Source of the DNA: Xanthobacter autotrophicus_G
Lineage (GTDB): Bacteria; Pseudomonadota; Alphaproteobacteria; Rhizobiales; Xanthobacteraceae
Direction: 5' to 3' (one strand)
NCBI RefSeq assembly: GCF_043194755.1
Contig: NZ_JBAFVV010000001.1
Length of the DNA: 64,000 nucleotides
Made by a program: the position numbers and the translations under genes. The notes under the pieces were generated by a model. That model was not told where the DNA came from and made no database searches. It was given only the letters and a program-made list of their open reading frames with translations. Position 1 is the stretch's first letter, and each line of letters opens with the position of its first letter. Positions 1 to 7,938 of this stretch are shown here, piece after piece.

Positions 1-1
1 G

Positions 2-376
2 GTCATCGCCGGCATGCGGGCGCGGGCCTACGGGCGGATCGTCAACATCGCCTCGGTGGCGGGCAAGGAAGCCAACCCCACCATGGCCGCCTATTCGGCG
101 GCGAAGGCGGGCGTCATCGGCCTCACCAAGGCCCTTGGCCGGGAGCTGGCCGAGACCGGCATCCTCGTCAACTGCGTCACGCCGGGCCTGATCGGAACCG
201 AGCTCTTGAAGCAGATGTCGCCCGAGGCCGTCGCGGCCTCGCGCAGCAAGATCCCGGTGAACCGGGTCGGCGAGCCGAGGGAGGTGGCGGCCATGGTCGC
301 CTGGCTGTGCTCCTCGGACTGCAGCTTCACCACCGGAGCGGCCTTCGACATCTCGGGCGGGCGCGCCTCCTACTGA
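2..376 (+). CDS. SDR family oxidoreductase, FabG-like (3' part only)
   Basis: C-terminal half of a classical short-chain dehydrogenase; the 5' end with the Rossmann TGxxxGxG motif lies before the window. Visible are the NIAS strand, the catalytic YSAAK (Tyr and Lys three residues apart), the VNCVTPG segment that follows the active site, and the C-terminal FDISGG signature. It ends 350 bases upstream of the gentisate dioxygenase, with an operator and promoter between, so it probably belongs to a preceding transcription unit. FabG and catabolic alcohol dehydrogenases cannot be told apart from this fragment. Confidence 0.9.
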   Translation, partial: VIAGMRARAYGRIVNIASVAGKEANPTMAAYSAAKAGVIGLTKALGRELAETGILVNCVTPGLIGTELLKQMSPEAVAASRSKIPVNRVGEPREVAAMVAWLCSSDCSFTTGAAFDISGGRASY

Positions 377-532
377 AGAAGGGCAACCCGCGTCTCCCCG
401 CCACGCCGGCGCGTCCGGCGCGGCGGCTTGCGAATGCTTCGGGCAGCGTGGTCTTCGCATCACCGAAGCAGAAGACCGCACCGGAAGCTTGCGAAAAGTC
501 TGGTGAAACGGGCTGGAAGTACCGCATGCTAA

Positions 533-561
533 TTGACACGTATACTGTTTATCAGTATACG
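533..561 (+). promoter_or_regulatory. Putative sigma70 promoter of the gentisate operon
   Basis: A perfect -35 hexamer TTGACA (533-538), a 17-bp spacer and a TATACG -10 hexamer (556-561). This is the best consensus promoter I found in the window, and it stands immediately upstream of the catabolic operon. The predicted leader to the dioxygenase ATG is about 160 nt. No transcription start has been verified. Confidence 0.6.
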
Positions 562-562
562 T
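538..562. promoter_or_regulatory. Operator: perfect inverted repeat over the promoter
   Basis: ACGTATACTG (538-547), the 5-bp spacer TTTAT, then CAGTATACGT (553-562): a perfect 10-bp inverted repeat. It begins at the last base of the -35 box and covers the whole -10 box, the classic layout for repression by a dimeric regulator (GntR, MarR or TetR class). No obvious gentisate regulator gene lies within the operon; it may lie left of the window. Confidence 0.7.
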
Positions 563-727
563 TCTAAAAATCGAGGCCGCACGAAGCAGGCCCGTCTGCA
601 AGCGGCGCGGGGCGCGCCGCGGATGATCCGGCCCGATGGCCGGCGCACGAGACACCGCAGCAACGAACCGACGGAATGGGCTGCACCGCGGCCATCCAAC
701 CGTCGACGACAAGGGAGGTTCAGCCAG

Positions 728-1831
728 ATGTCGATGATGACTCACGGAGACGTGGCCAACGCCATGCAGCCGGACGACACCCCCGCCCTGCGCGCCCTCT
801 ATGAGAGCTTCGATGCGGAGCACATCAAGCCGCTCTGGACCCAGCTCGATGACCTGATGCCCATGCATCCGGCGCCCCGCGCGGTGCCGCATGTGTGGAA
901 GTGGTCGACGCTGCTGCCGCTGGCGCAGGAATCCGGCCGCCTAGTGCCGGTCGGACGGGGCGGCGAGCGGCGCGCGCTGGGCCTTGCCAATCCCGGCCTC
1001 GGCGGGCGTCCCTATGTGAGCCCCACCCTGTGGGCCGCCATCCAGTATCTCGGCCCGCGCGAGACCGCGCCGGAGCATCGTCACGCCCAGAACGCCTTCC
1101 GGTTCGTGATCGAGGGCGAGGGCGTGTGGACTGTGGTGGACGGCGATCCGGTGCGCATGAGCCGGGGCGATTTCCTGCTCACTCCGGGCTGGTGCTTCCA
1201 CGGCCACCACAACGATACCGACCAGCCCATGGCCTGGATCGACGGCCTCGATATTCCCTTCTCCTACCAGAACGACGTGGGCTTCTTCGAGTTCGGCTCG
1301 GAGCGCGTCACCGACTATGCGACGCCCCGCTTCTCGCGCGGCGAGCGGCTGTGGGCGCATCCCGGCCTGCGGCCTCTTTCAGGCCTGAAGGAGACCGTCT
1401 CCTCGCCCATCGGCGCCTACCGCTGGGAGCATACGGACCGCGCCCTCGCCGAACAGCTGCTGCTGGAGGACGAGGGCCAGCCCGCCACCGTGGAGCAGGG
1501 TCATGCCGCCGTGCGCTACGTCAACCCCACCAATGGCGGCGACGTGCTGCCGACCATGCGCGCCGAGTTCCATCGGCTGCGCGCGGGCACCGTCACGCCG
1601 ACCCGCCGCGAGGTGGGCTCGACGGTGTTCCAGGTGTTCTCCGGCCGCGGCGGCGCGGTGATCGACGGCCAGGAGCATGCGCTGGAGGTGGGCGATCTCT
1701 TCGTCATCCCGTCCTGGGTGCCGTGGTCCCTGTGGGCCGAGGACCAGTTCGACCTGTTCCGCTTCTCCGACGCGCCGATCATGGAGCGGCTGCACTTCGC
1801 GCGCACCGCCGCCGAGCAGGGGGACCGGTGA
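728..1831 (+). CDS. Gentisate 1,2-dioxygenase
   Basis: A 367-aa bicupin that opens the ring of gentisate with O2 and Fe(II) to give maleylpyruvate. The first cupin carries PEHRHAQNAFRFVIEGEG with the metal-binding histidines and a downstream GWCFHGHHN; the second (about residues 270-345) carries PTRREVGSTVFQVFSGRG. This and the length of about 350-370 aa fit gentisate/1-hydroxy-2-naphthoate dioxygenases. The ATG at 728 is chosen over upstream in-frame codons because AAGGGAGG lies 9 nt before it and homology-like sequence starts there. Its TGA overlaps the next gene's GTG. The neighbouring hydroxylase, isomerases and hydrolase support the gentisate assignment. Confidence 0.92.
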   Translation: MSMMTHGDVANAMQPDDTPALRALYESFDAEHIKPLWTQLDDLMPMHPAPRAVPHVWKWSTLLPLAQESGRLVPVGRGGERRALGLANPGLGGRPYVSPTLWAAIQYLGPRETAPEHRHAQNAFRFVIEGEGVWTVVDGDPVRMSRGDFLLTPGWCFHGHHNDTDQPMAWIDGLDIPFSYQNDVGFFEFGSERVTDYATPRFSRGERLWAHPGLRPLSGLKETVSSPIGAYRWEHTDRALAEQLLLEDEGQPATVEQGHAAVRYVNPTNGGDVLPTMRAEFHRLRAGTVTPTRREVGSTVFQVFSGRGGAVIDGQEHALEVGDLFVIPSWVPWSLWAEDQFDLFRFSDAPIMERLHFARTAAEQGDR

Positions 1832-2601
1832 CCGGCTCCACCGAGGCGGACGCGCGCGCGGCGCTGCGTGCGCGTCAGGGGCCGGGCGCGCGTTACGATG
1901 CGCCGCTGGCCCCAGCGTGCGAGCTCGCCCTCGCGCGCCGCGGCACGGCCTATTTCGCCCGGGTGCTGAACGGATTGCCCGACGAGGCCTTCGCCGCGCC
2001 CTCCCGCCTGCCGGGCTGGACGCGGGCCCGCGTTATCGCCCACGTGGGCTATGGCGCGCGGGCGCTCGCCCGGGTGGTGGAGAGCGTGCGCACGGGCGCG
2101 GATCTGCCCATGTACGAGAGCGAGGCGGCGCGCGCGTCCGAGCTCGATCTCGGCGCCAGCCTTCCGCCGCGTGCGCTGCGCAACCTGTTCCGCCACGCCG
2201 CGGTGCATCTCGACGTGGAATGGCGCGACCTGTCCGACGCCGGGTGGGACGGCTCGGGAAGGGGTCGCGACGGCGCGCCGCTCGCGGTGCGCGCCACCCC
2301 GTGGCTCCGGGCGCGCGAGGTCTGGCTGCATGCGGTCGATCTCGATGGCGGCGGCGCGGTGCGGGATTTCCCGCCGGACCTCCTCGACCGGCTTCTGGCC
2401 GAGCTTGCAGCCGAGGCCGGCGTAAAGGCGGCGCTAGCGCCCACCGACAGGCCCGGCCCACCCGCGACCGGCGCCGGCCCGAAGGTGTCCGGACGCGCCG
2501 CAGATCTCGTGCGCTGGCTCTCCGGCCGGGGGATGGAACGCCTGTCCGGCGACCTGCCCGACGACCTGCCCACGCTGCCGCTCCCGCGCGACGACGGCTA
2601 G
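1828..2601 (+). CDS. Maleylpyruvate isomerase, DinB/MDMPI type
   Basis: A 257-aa protein of the DinB-like mycothiol-dependent maleylpyruvate isomerase fold (MDMPI_N). The family's metal triad appears intact: His72 in VIAHVGYG, then Glu164 and His168 in REVWLHAVDLDGG. It would isomerise maleylpyruvate to fumarylpyruvate. The GTG start overlaps the dioxygenase stop (GTGA), so translation is probably coupled. Oddity: mycothiol is an actinobacterial thiol that alphaproteobacteria are not known to make, and a glutathione-type isomerase is encoded three genes on (3387-4028). The thiol cofactor used here is therefore open. Family assignment is firm, substrate is from context. Confidence 0.85.
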   Translation: MTGSTEADARAALRARQGPGARYDAPLAPACELALARRGTAYFARVLNGLPDEAFAAPSRLPGWTRARVIAHVGYGARALARVVESVRTGADLPMYESEAARASELDLGASLPPRALRNLFRHAAVHLDVEWRDLSDAGWDGSGRGRDGAPLAVRATPWLRAREVWLHAVDLDGGGAVRDFPPDLLDRLLAELAAEAGVKAALAPTDRPGPPATGAGPKVSGRAADLVRWLSGRGMERLSGDLPDDLPTLPLPRDDG

Positions 2602-2670
2602 GCCGCGCTGTCGCCCGGACGATCCCGAACCCGACCCGATACCCCCGCTCCGCGCTTACGGAGGATTATC

Positions 2671-3390
2671 TTGACCGACCTTGCCACCCTTGAGCCTTCC
2701 GCCCTGATCTTCCCCCGGACGGAGCTGCCGAGCGTCCCCGTGCGCGGGCAGCGGGGCGCCTATCCGGTGCACCGCATCTTCTGCGTCGGCCGCAATTATG
2801 CCGACCACGCGAAGGAAATGGGCGTCGAGGTGGATCGCGAGGCGCCGTTCTACTTCACCAAGTCGCCGCTGACTCTGGTGCAGACGGGCGCCACCGTGCC
2901 TTACCCACCGGGCACCGGGAACTATCACTATGAGATGGAGCTGGTGGTCGCCATCGGCGCCCCGGCCTATCAGGTGAGCGTCGAGGAAGCGCCGAAGGCG
3001 GTCTTCGGCTTCGCCACCGGTCTCGACATGACCCGCCGCGACCTGCAGCTCGATGCGCGGGCCAAGCAGCGGCCGTGGGATTTCGGCAAGGATTTCGAGC
3101 AGTCGGCGGTGATCGCGCCCATCACCCCCGCCGCGGGCTTCTCCCCCGGCGAGCAGATCATCCGCCTGACCGTGAACGGCGCCGAGAAGCAGAACGCGCG
3201 GCTCACCGATCTCATCTGGTCGGTGCCGGAGCTCGTCAGCCACCTGTCGCGCTACTACCACCTCGCCCCCGGCGACCTCATCTACACCGGCACGCCGGCG
3301 GGCGTCGGCCCGGTGGTGGCGGGCGACGTGATCATCGGCACCGTCGAGGGGCTGGCGCCCGTCGAGCTGACCATCGGGGCGGCGGCATGA
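2671..3390 (+). CDS. Fumarylpyruvate hydrolase (FAH family)
   Basis: A 239-aa fumarylacetoacetate hydrolase-fold enzyme that cleaves fumarylpyruvate to fumarate and pyruvate, the last step of the gentisate route. Visible family features are FCVGRNYADHAKEMG near residue 35, HYEMELVVAIG with the metal-binding glutamates, GFATGLDMTRRDLQ, and the C-terminal DLIYTGTPAGVGPVVAGD. The start is a TTG, supported by a strong GGAGG 6 nt upstream and by the lack of a better ATG. Its TGA overlaps the ATG of the next gene (ATGA). Confidence 0.92.
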   Translation: MTDLATLEPSALIFPRTELPSVPVRGQRGAYPVHRIFCVGRNYADHAKEMGVEVDREAPFYFTKSPLTLVQTGATVPYPPGTGNYHYEMELVVAIGAPAYQVSVEEAPKAVFGFATGLDMTRRDLQLDARAKQRPWDFGKDFEQSAVIAPITPAAGFSPGEQIIRLTVNGAEKQNARLTDLIWSVPELVSHLSRYYHLAPGDLIYTGTPAGVGPVVAGDVIIGTVEGLAPVELTIGAAA

Positions 3391-4028
3391 CCTTCCACGG
3401 CTACTTCCGCTCGTCGGCCGCCTATCGCTGCCGCATCGCCTTCAACCTGAAAGGCATCGCGCCGCCCCTCGTGCCGGTGCACCTGCGGCGCGGCGAGCAG
3501 CGCGCCGAAGCCTATCTCGCCCTCAATCCGCAGGGGCTGGTGCCGGCGCTGGAGACGCAGGAGGGGGCGCTCACCCAGTCGCTCGCCATCATCGAATGGC
3601 TCGACGAGACCCATCCCGAACCGCCGCTGCTGCCGGCCGGCGCCGCCGCCAGGGCACGGGCGCGGGCCTTCGCCCTCGCCATCTGCTGCGACATCCATCC
3701 GCTGCAGAACCTGCGCGTGCTCGCCTATCTGAAAAGCACCTTCGGCGCCGATCAGGCGGCGCTGGATGCCTGGTGCCAGCGCTGGATCGGCGACGGCCTC
3801 GCCGCCTGCGAGGCGCTGCTCGCCCGTGAGCCCGTGGCGCCCTTCGCCTTCGGCGAACGGCCGGGCCTCGCCGAGATCTGCCTGATCCCGCAGATGTTCT
3901 CCGCCGATCGCTTCGGGGTGGACGTGTCGGGCCTGCCCCGGCTGCGTGCCCTGCGCGCGGCCTGCGAGGCGCTGCCGGCCTTCGCCGACGCCCATCCCGC
4001 GCGCCAGCCAGATGCCGAGGCGGCCTGA
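3387..4028 (+). CDS. Maleylpyruvate/maleylacetoacetate isomerase, GST zeta type
   Basis: A 213-aa glutathione S-transferase of the zeta class. The N-terminal thioredoxin-like domain has YFRSSAAYRCRIAFNLKG (the SSCSWR-like catalytic region with Ser-Ser and a following Cys), NPQGLVPALE with the cis-proline, and TQSLAIIEWLDE for glutathione contacts. The helical C-terminal domain includes CCDIHPLQNLRVL. It would isomerise maleylpyruvate using glutathione, the usual cofactor in proteobacteria. The ATG overlaps the preceding stop. It appears to duplicate the role of the DinB-type isomerase at 1828-2601. Confidence 0.9.
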   Translation: MTFHGYFRSSAAYRCRIAFNLKGIAPPLVPVHLRRGEQRAEAYLALNPQGLVPALETQEGALTQSLAIIEWLDETHPEPPLLPAGAAARARARAFALAICCDIHPLQNLRVLAYLKSTFGADQAALDAWCQRWIGDGLAACEALLAREPVAPFAFGERPGLAEICLIPQMFSADRFGVDVSGLPRLRALRAACEALPAFADAHPARQPDAEAA

Positions 4029-4085
4029 CCGGGCCGCCGCCGCTGCCGAACGCCATCCAGACAGCGCATGCCGAAAGGGAACCAC

Positions 4086-5339
4086 ATGTCCGACACGCAC
4101 TCCATCCTCGTCGCCGGCGGCGGCATCGGCGGCCTTGCCGCCGCGCTCGGCCTCGCCAAGCACGGGCTCCGCGTCACCGTCCTCGAGCGCGCGCCGGTGC
4201 TGGGCGAGATCGGCGCCGGCATCCAGCTGGGGCCGAATGCCTTCCACTGCTTCGACTGGCTCGGCGTCGGCGACCAGGCGCGCGCCATGGCGGTCTATAT
4301 CGACAGCCTCCGCCTGATGGATGCGGTGAGCGGCGAGGAGCTGACGCGCATCCCCCTCGACGATGCCTTCCGCGCCCGCTTCCGCAACCCCTATGGCGTG
4401 ATCCACCGCGGCGACCTTCACGGCGTTCTGCTCGCGGCGGCGCGGGCCAACCCCCTGGTGGCGCTGCGCACCAGCGCCGAGGTGGTGGACTATGACCAGG
4501 ACGAGGCCGGCGTGACGGCCCATCTCGCCAATGGCGAGCGCGTGCGCGGCGCGGCGCTGGTCGGGGCGGACGGACTGTGGTCCAACGTCCGCAAGAAGGT
4601 GGTGGGCGACGGCAAGCCCCGCGTTTCCGGCCACACCACCTATCGCTCGGTCATCCCCACCGAGCTGATGCCGGAAGACCTGCGCTGGAACGCGGCGACC
4701 CTGTGGGCCGGGCCGAAGTGCCACATCGTCCATTATCCGCTGTCGGGCTGGAAGGTGTTCAACCTCGTGGTGACCTACCACAACGATGCCCCCGAGCCGG
4801 TCGCGGGCCTGCCGGTGACGGCCGACGAGGTGCGGCGCGGCTTCGAGCACGTGAACGAGCGGGCGCGCCGGATCATCGACCACGGCCGCGACTGGAAGCT
4901 CTGGGTGCTGTGCGATCGCGAGCCGGTGACCAACTGGCAGGACGGCCGGGTGGTGCTGCTGGGCGATGCCGCCCACCCCATGCTGCAGTATTTCGCGCAA
5001 GGGGCCTGCATGGCCATGGAGGATGCCGTGTGCCTCGCCAATGCCTGCGCCGCGACCAGCGACGTCGAGGCCGCCTTCGCCGCCTATCAGGACCAGCGCC
5101 GCCTGCGCACCGCGCGGGTGCAGCTCCAGTCCCGCTGGATCGGCGAGCACATCTACCATCCGGCCGGCGGCCATGCGGACCTGCGCAACGCCGTCATCCG
5201 CGCCAAGTCGCCGGAGGACTGGTACCGCTCGGTGGAGTGGCTGTACGGCGGCTCGGGCATCGCCGCCTCGTTCGGCGCCGAGGGCAGGAGCGCGCCGCCG
5301 GCCGTCGCGGCCGCTCCGCTCGCGCCGGCGGAGGTCTGA
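4086..5339 (+). CDS. 3-hydroxybenzoate 6-hydroxylase (FAD monooxygenase)
   Basis: A 417-aa class A flavoprotein monooxygenase. It has the FAD dinucleotide motif VAGGGIGGLAAALGLAKHG near the N-terminus, the DG motif GADGLWSNVRKKV around residue 165, and the GD motif VVLLGDAAHPMLQYFAQGA around residue 295. The sequence matches my knowledge of 3-hydroxybenzoate 6-hydroxylases better than salicylate 1-hydroxylases, and the gentisate operon supports this: NAD(P)H-driven para-hydroxylation of 3-hydroxybenzoate gives gentisate. The ATG at 4086 is preferred to one at 4068 because GAAAGGGA sits just upstream. Salicylate 5-hydroxylation is less likely since that is normally multicomponent. Confidence 0.85.
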   Translation: MSDTHSILVAGGGIGGLAAALGLAKHGLRVTVLERAPVLGEIGAGIQLGPNAFHCFDWLGVGDQARAMAVYIDSLRLMDAVSGEELTRIPLDDAFRARFRNPYGVIHRGDLHGVLLAAARANPLVALRTSAEVVDYDQDEAGVTAHLANGERVRGAALVGADGLWSNVRKKVVGDGKPRVSGHTTYRSVIPTELMPEDLRWNAATLWAGPKCHIVHYPLSGWKVFNLVVTYHNDAPEPVAGLPVTADEVRRGFEHVNERARRIIDHGRDWKLWVLCDREPVTNWQDGRVVLLGDAAHPMLQYFAQGACMAMEDAVCLANACAATSDVEAAFAAYQDQRRLRTARVQLQSRWIGEHIYHPAGGHADLRNAVIRAKSPEDWYRSVEWLYGGSGIAASFGAEGRSAPPAVAAAPLAPAEV

Positions 5340-5411
5340 CCGGCCGGTCCGCAGGGTCGTCAACGATCACAGAAAGGCATGGAAACACATGCCTCAACGG
5401 GGAGGAAAAGC

Positions 5412-6629
5412 ATGCTGAAGAAGCTGAAGGCTTTCGTGGCCGGCTGCGCGATGCTCGCGGCGGCGCCGGCCCATGCCGAATTCACCGGCGGGGTCATCCG
5501 CATCGGCGTCCTCAACGACCAGTCGGGCATCTATGCCGACATGGCCGGGCCGGGCTCGGTGGAGGCGGCGAGGATCGCCGTCGAGGAGTTCGGCGGAAAG
5601 GTCGGCAACGTGCCGGTGGAGGTGGTCTTCGGCGACCACCAGAACAAGCCGGACGTGGGGCTCAACATCGCCCGGCAGTGGCTCGACGTGGGTGGCGTCG
5701 ACATGATCGCGGATCTCACCAACTCGTCCATCGCCCTCGCCGTCGCAAGCCTGGTGAAGGACAAGAACAAGGTGGCGATCATCTCGTCGTCCAACAGCAA
5801 CCGCCTCACCGGCGACGCCTGCTCGCCAAACCATGTGCAGTGGACGCTGGACAATTACAGCCTCGCCAAGAGCACGGGCACGCAGGTGGTGAAGTCCGGC
5901 GGCAAGACCTGGTTCTTCATCACCGCCGACTACGCCTTCGGCCACGACATGGAGCGCGAGGCCGGGCAGATCGTGAAGGCGGCCGGCGGCTCGGTGGTGG
6001 GCGCGGTCCGCCATCCGCTCAACACCGCCGATCTCTCCTCCTTCCTGGTTCAGGCGCAGGGTTCGGGCGCGACGGTGATCGCGCTCGCCAATGCCGGCAG
6101 CGACTTCACGAGCTCGGTGAAGCAGGCGGCGGAGTTCGGCATCACCCAGAGCGGCAAGAGCCTCGCCGGCCTCGCGGTCTACCTCACCGACGTGCGCTCG
6201 CTGGGACTTCAGGCGGGACAGGGGCTCTATCTCAGCGAGCCCTTCTACTGGGACCTGAACGACAACACGCGGGCCTTCGCGAGGAAGTTCGCCGAGCGCC
6301 GGGGCGGGGCCATGCCCACCGCCTACCAGGCCGGCGTCTATTCCAGCGTCCTGCACTACCTGAAGGCCGTGGCGGCCGTGAACGGGGACAGCGACGGGCG
6401 CGCCATCGTCGCCAAGATGAAGGAGCTGCCCACCGAGGATCTGGCCTATGGCAAGGGCTATGTGCGGATCGACGGGCGCAAGATCCACCCCATGTACCTG
6501 TTCCGGGTGAAGGCGCCGGCCCAGTCGAAGGGGCCGTGGGACCTCTACGAGAAGGTCACGGAGACCCCCGGCGACCAGGCCTTCAAACCCCTCGCCGACG
6601 GCGGCTGCAACCTCGCCTCGCAGAACTGA
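5412..6629 (+). CDS. ABC transporter periplasmic binding protein, branched-chain amino acid/aromatic acid type
   Basis: A 405-aa periplasmic-binding fold type I protein (LivJ/HAAT class). A Sec signal MLKKLKAFVAGCAMLAAAPAHA precedes the mature IRIGVLNDQSGIYADMAGPG. GGAGG lies 6 nt before the ATG at 5412. Proteins of this class in aromatic operons often bind benzoate-type acids, so it probably presents 3-hydroxybenzoate or a related acid to an ABC importer. No permease or ATPase gene follows here; they may lie left of the window or be shared. Cys residues near positions 145 and 400 could form a disulfide. Confidence 0.88.
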   Translation: MLKKLKAFVAGCAMLAAAPAHAEFTGGVIRIGVLNDQSGIYADMAGPGSVEAARIAVEEFGGKVGNVPVEVVFGDHQNKPDVGLNIARQWLDVGGVDMIADLTNSSIALAVASLVKDKNKVAIISSSNSNRLTGDACSPNHVQWTLDNYSLAKSTGTQVVKSGGKTWFFITADYAFGHDMEREAGQIVKAAGGSVVGAVRHPLNTADLSSFLVQAQGSGATVIALANAGSDFTSSVKQAAEFGITQSGKSLAGLAVYLTDVRSLGLQAGQGLYLSEPFYWDLNDNTRAFARKFAERRGGAMPTAYQAGVYSSVLHYLKAVAAVNGDSDGRAIVAKMKELPTEDLAYGKGYVRIDGRKIHPMYLFRVKAPAQSKGPWDLYEKVTETPGDQAFKPLADGGCNLASQN

Positions 6630-6844
6630 GGCGCGCGGCCGGGTTGCCCGGAGGGGCGAAAAGTGTCCTCCGGCCCATCCCGGCCGGGGGCCTCCACGCG
6701 AAGCACTGGAGAGGCGCGGCTCATCGCAGCCAGCTGCGGTCGCGTCCTCCCCGGCCCCGCCGGCGGTGGAGCGCGACAGGTCGCTGGCCCCCCGGTCATC
6801 GCACATTCGGCAAGCTCAATCGAAAGCGACAAGGAAACAGTTCC

Positions 6845-7201
6845 ATGATCGTCGAGGAGCGGATCTACGTTCTGCACACCCATGTGAACGTAAAGGAATA
6901 TCTGAGCATTTATGCTTCGGAAGGATTGCCCGTCCAGCTTGAGATTCTCGGCGGATTCCTAGGCTATTTCACCACCGAGTTCGGCGTCCAGAACCAGCTC
7001 GTGCACTGGTGGGCTTACGAAAACCTCGAAATACGGCGTGAGCGGAGGGCGAGGCTGGCGGAACAGCCGGCCTGGCAGGAGTGCCTGCGGAAAATCCGCC
7101 CGATGATCATGACCATGGAAAACAGGATCATGATCCCCACCGCCTTCTCGCCGCTGCCAGGCGCATCGCTGCCCCGCCTCACGCCCGCCGGTTCGCACTG
7201 A
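6845..7201 (+). CDS. NIPSNAP family protein
   Basis: A 118-aa protein starting MIVEERIYVLHTHVNVKEYL, followed by ILGGFLGYFTTEFG, LVHWWAYEN and a terminal ENRIMIPTAFSPL. These are the hallmarks of the NIPSNAP dimeric alpha-beta barrel family, often found in catabolic operons. AAGGAA lies about 9 nt before the ATG. The 215-bp gap after the binding protein contains no gene, so it may be a separate unit or the last gene of the gentisate operon. Biochemical role unknown. Confidence 0.8.
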   Translation: MIVEERIYVLHTHVNVKEYLSIYASEGLPVQLEILGGFLGYFTTEFGVQNQLVHWWAYENLEIRRERRARLAEQPAWQECLRKIRPMIMTMENRIMIPTAFSPLPGASLPRLTPAGSH

Positions 7202-7938
7202 GAGCGCGGGATCAGCATTTGGATGACATCAGCTGCCTTCACGGCGCGCGCCAGCGGCGCGCGCTCAAGCCATTTCTCCGAACCGGACGCTGCGCTTGAC
7301 CGAACCGCCTCGCGTTTGGAGGTCAAGGTCGCCGACCGTCCCCAGCCACCCGGTGCGCGGCTGCAACTTCCGCCGACCGATGCCTCTTCCAAAAGGCGCG
7401 CTTGAACCGTGTCCGGCCGGGATGGCTTGCTTCTGGATCAGCAACCTCTACGGCCCAGAACCTCATATCGTGCCGTGGTTAGAGGAGATCGCTCGAGGAG
7501 GATATCCCCGCATCACCTTCGCGAAGGAACGTTCTTGGAGAGAGCTCCTGGTGCTCCCCGGCGATCACCTGAAGAGCGCGAACATTTGGAATATCCGGAG
7601 CCTGAGTTCGTTCGCTTCTGCATTATCAGGCGGTGGCCGAGGGCATCGACCCGAGAACTCGATGTCCTGCTTCCCCGGCTCACCCTGGTGCGCTCGATCT
7701 ATCGGGCGCGGCCCTCCTCCCACGATGATGATCCGCAGCGTTTTCGTGACAAATGGACCATATTCGGGGAAAGCGAGTCCGCGACAGAGTATCCATTTCA
7801 GCGTTCCGGAACTCTCCACCGCTGGATAGAAACTGGGGGCAACGTCAGCCGTTCCGAATGATTGCACCCATCGCTTACGCTGCTGCGAATGCCTTACCTG
7901 CGGCTTCGGATAGAACATCTTCCAACAGAACGCCTGGC
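7202..7938. other. 737-bp region without a convincing gene
   Basis: Open frames exist on both strands but none shows a recognisable domain, a good ribosome site or a codon pattern like the neighbours. Base composition is visibly lower in GC than the gentisate operon. It marks the left edge of the accessory region that begins with the mrr gene and may contain decayed coding sequence. Confidence 0.4.

Noticed and set aside
377..532. Inverted GCTTCGG...CCGAAGC sequence after the first gene as terminator
   Set aside because: The arms are about 20 nt apart, without a compact loop or U-tract; too weak to call.
3282..5363. Very long minus-strand open frame opposite the isomerase and hydroxylase genes
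   Set aside because: Mirror of the high-GC coding strand; composition is His/Arg/Ala-rich without any motif, while the plus strand encodes clear enzymes.
7296..7829. Possible gene of 177 codons upstream of the mrr region
   Set aside because: No ribosome site or family resemblance; Ser/Pro/Arg-rich like random high-GC frames. Left as unexplained region.
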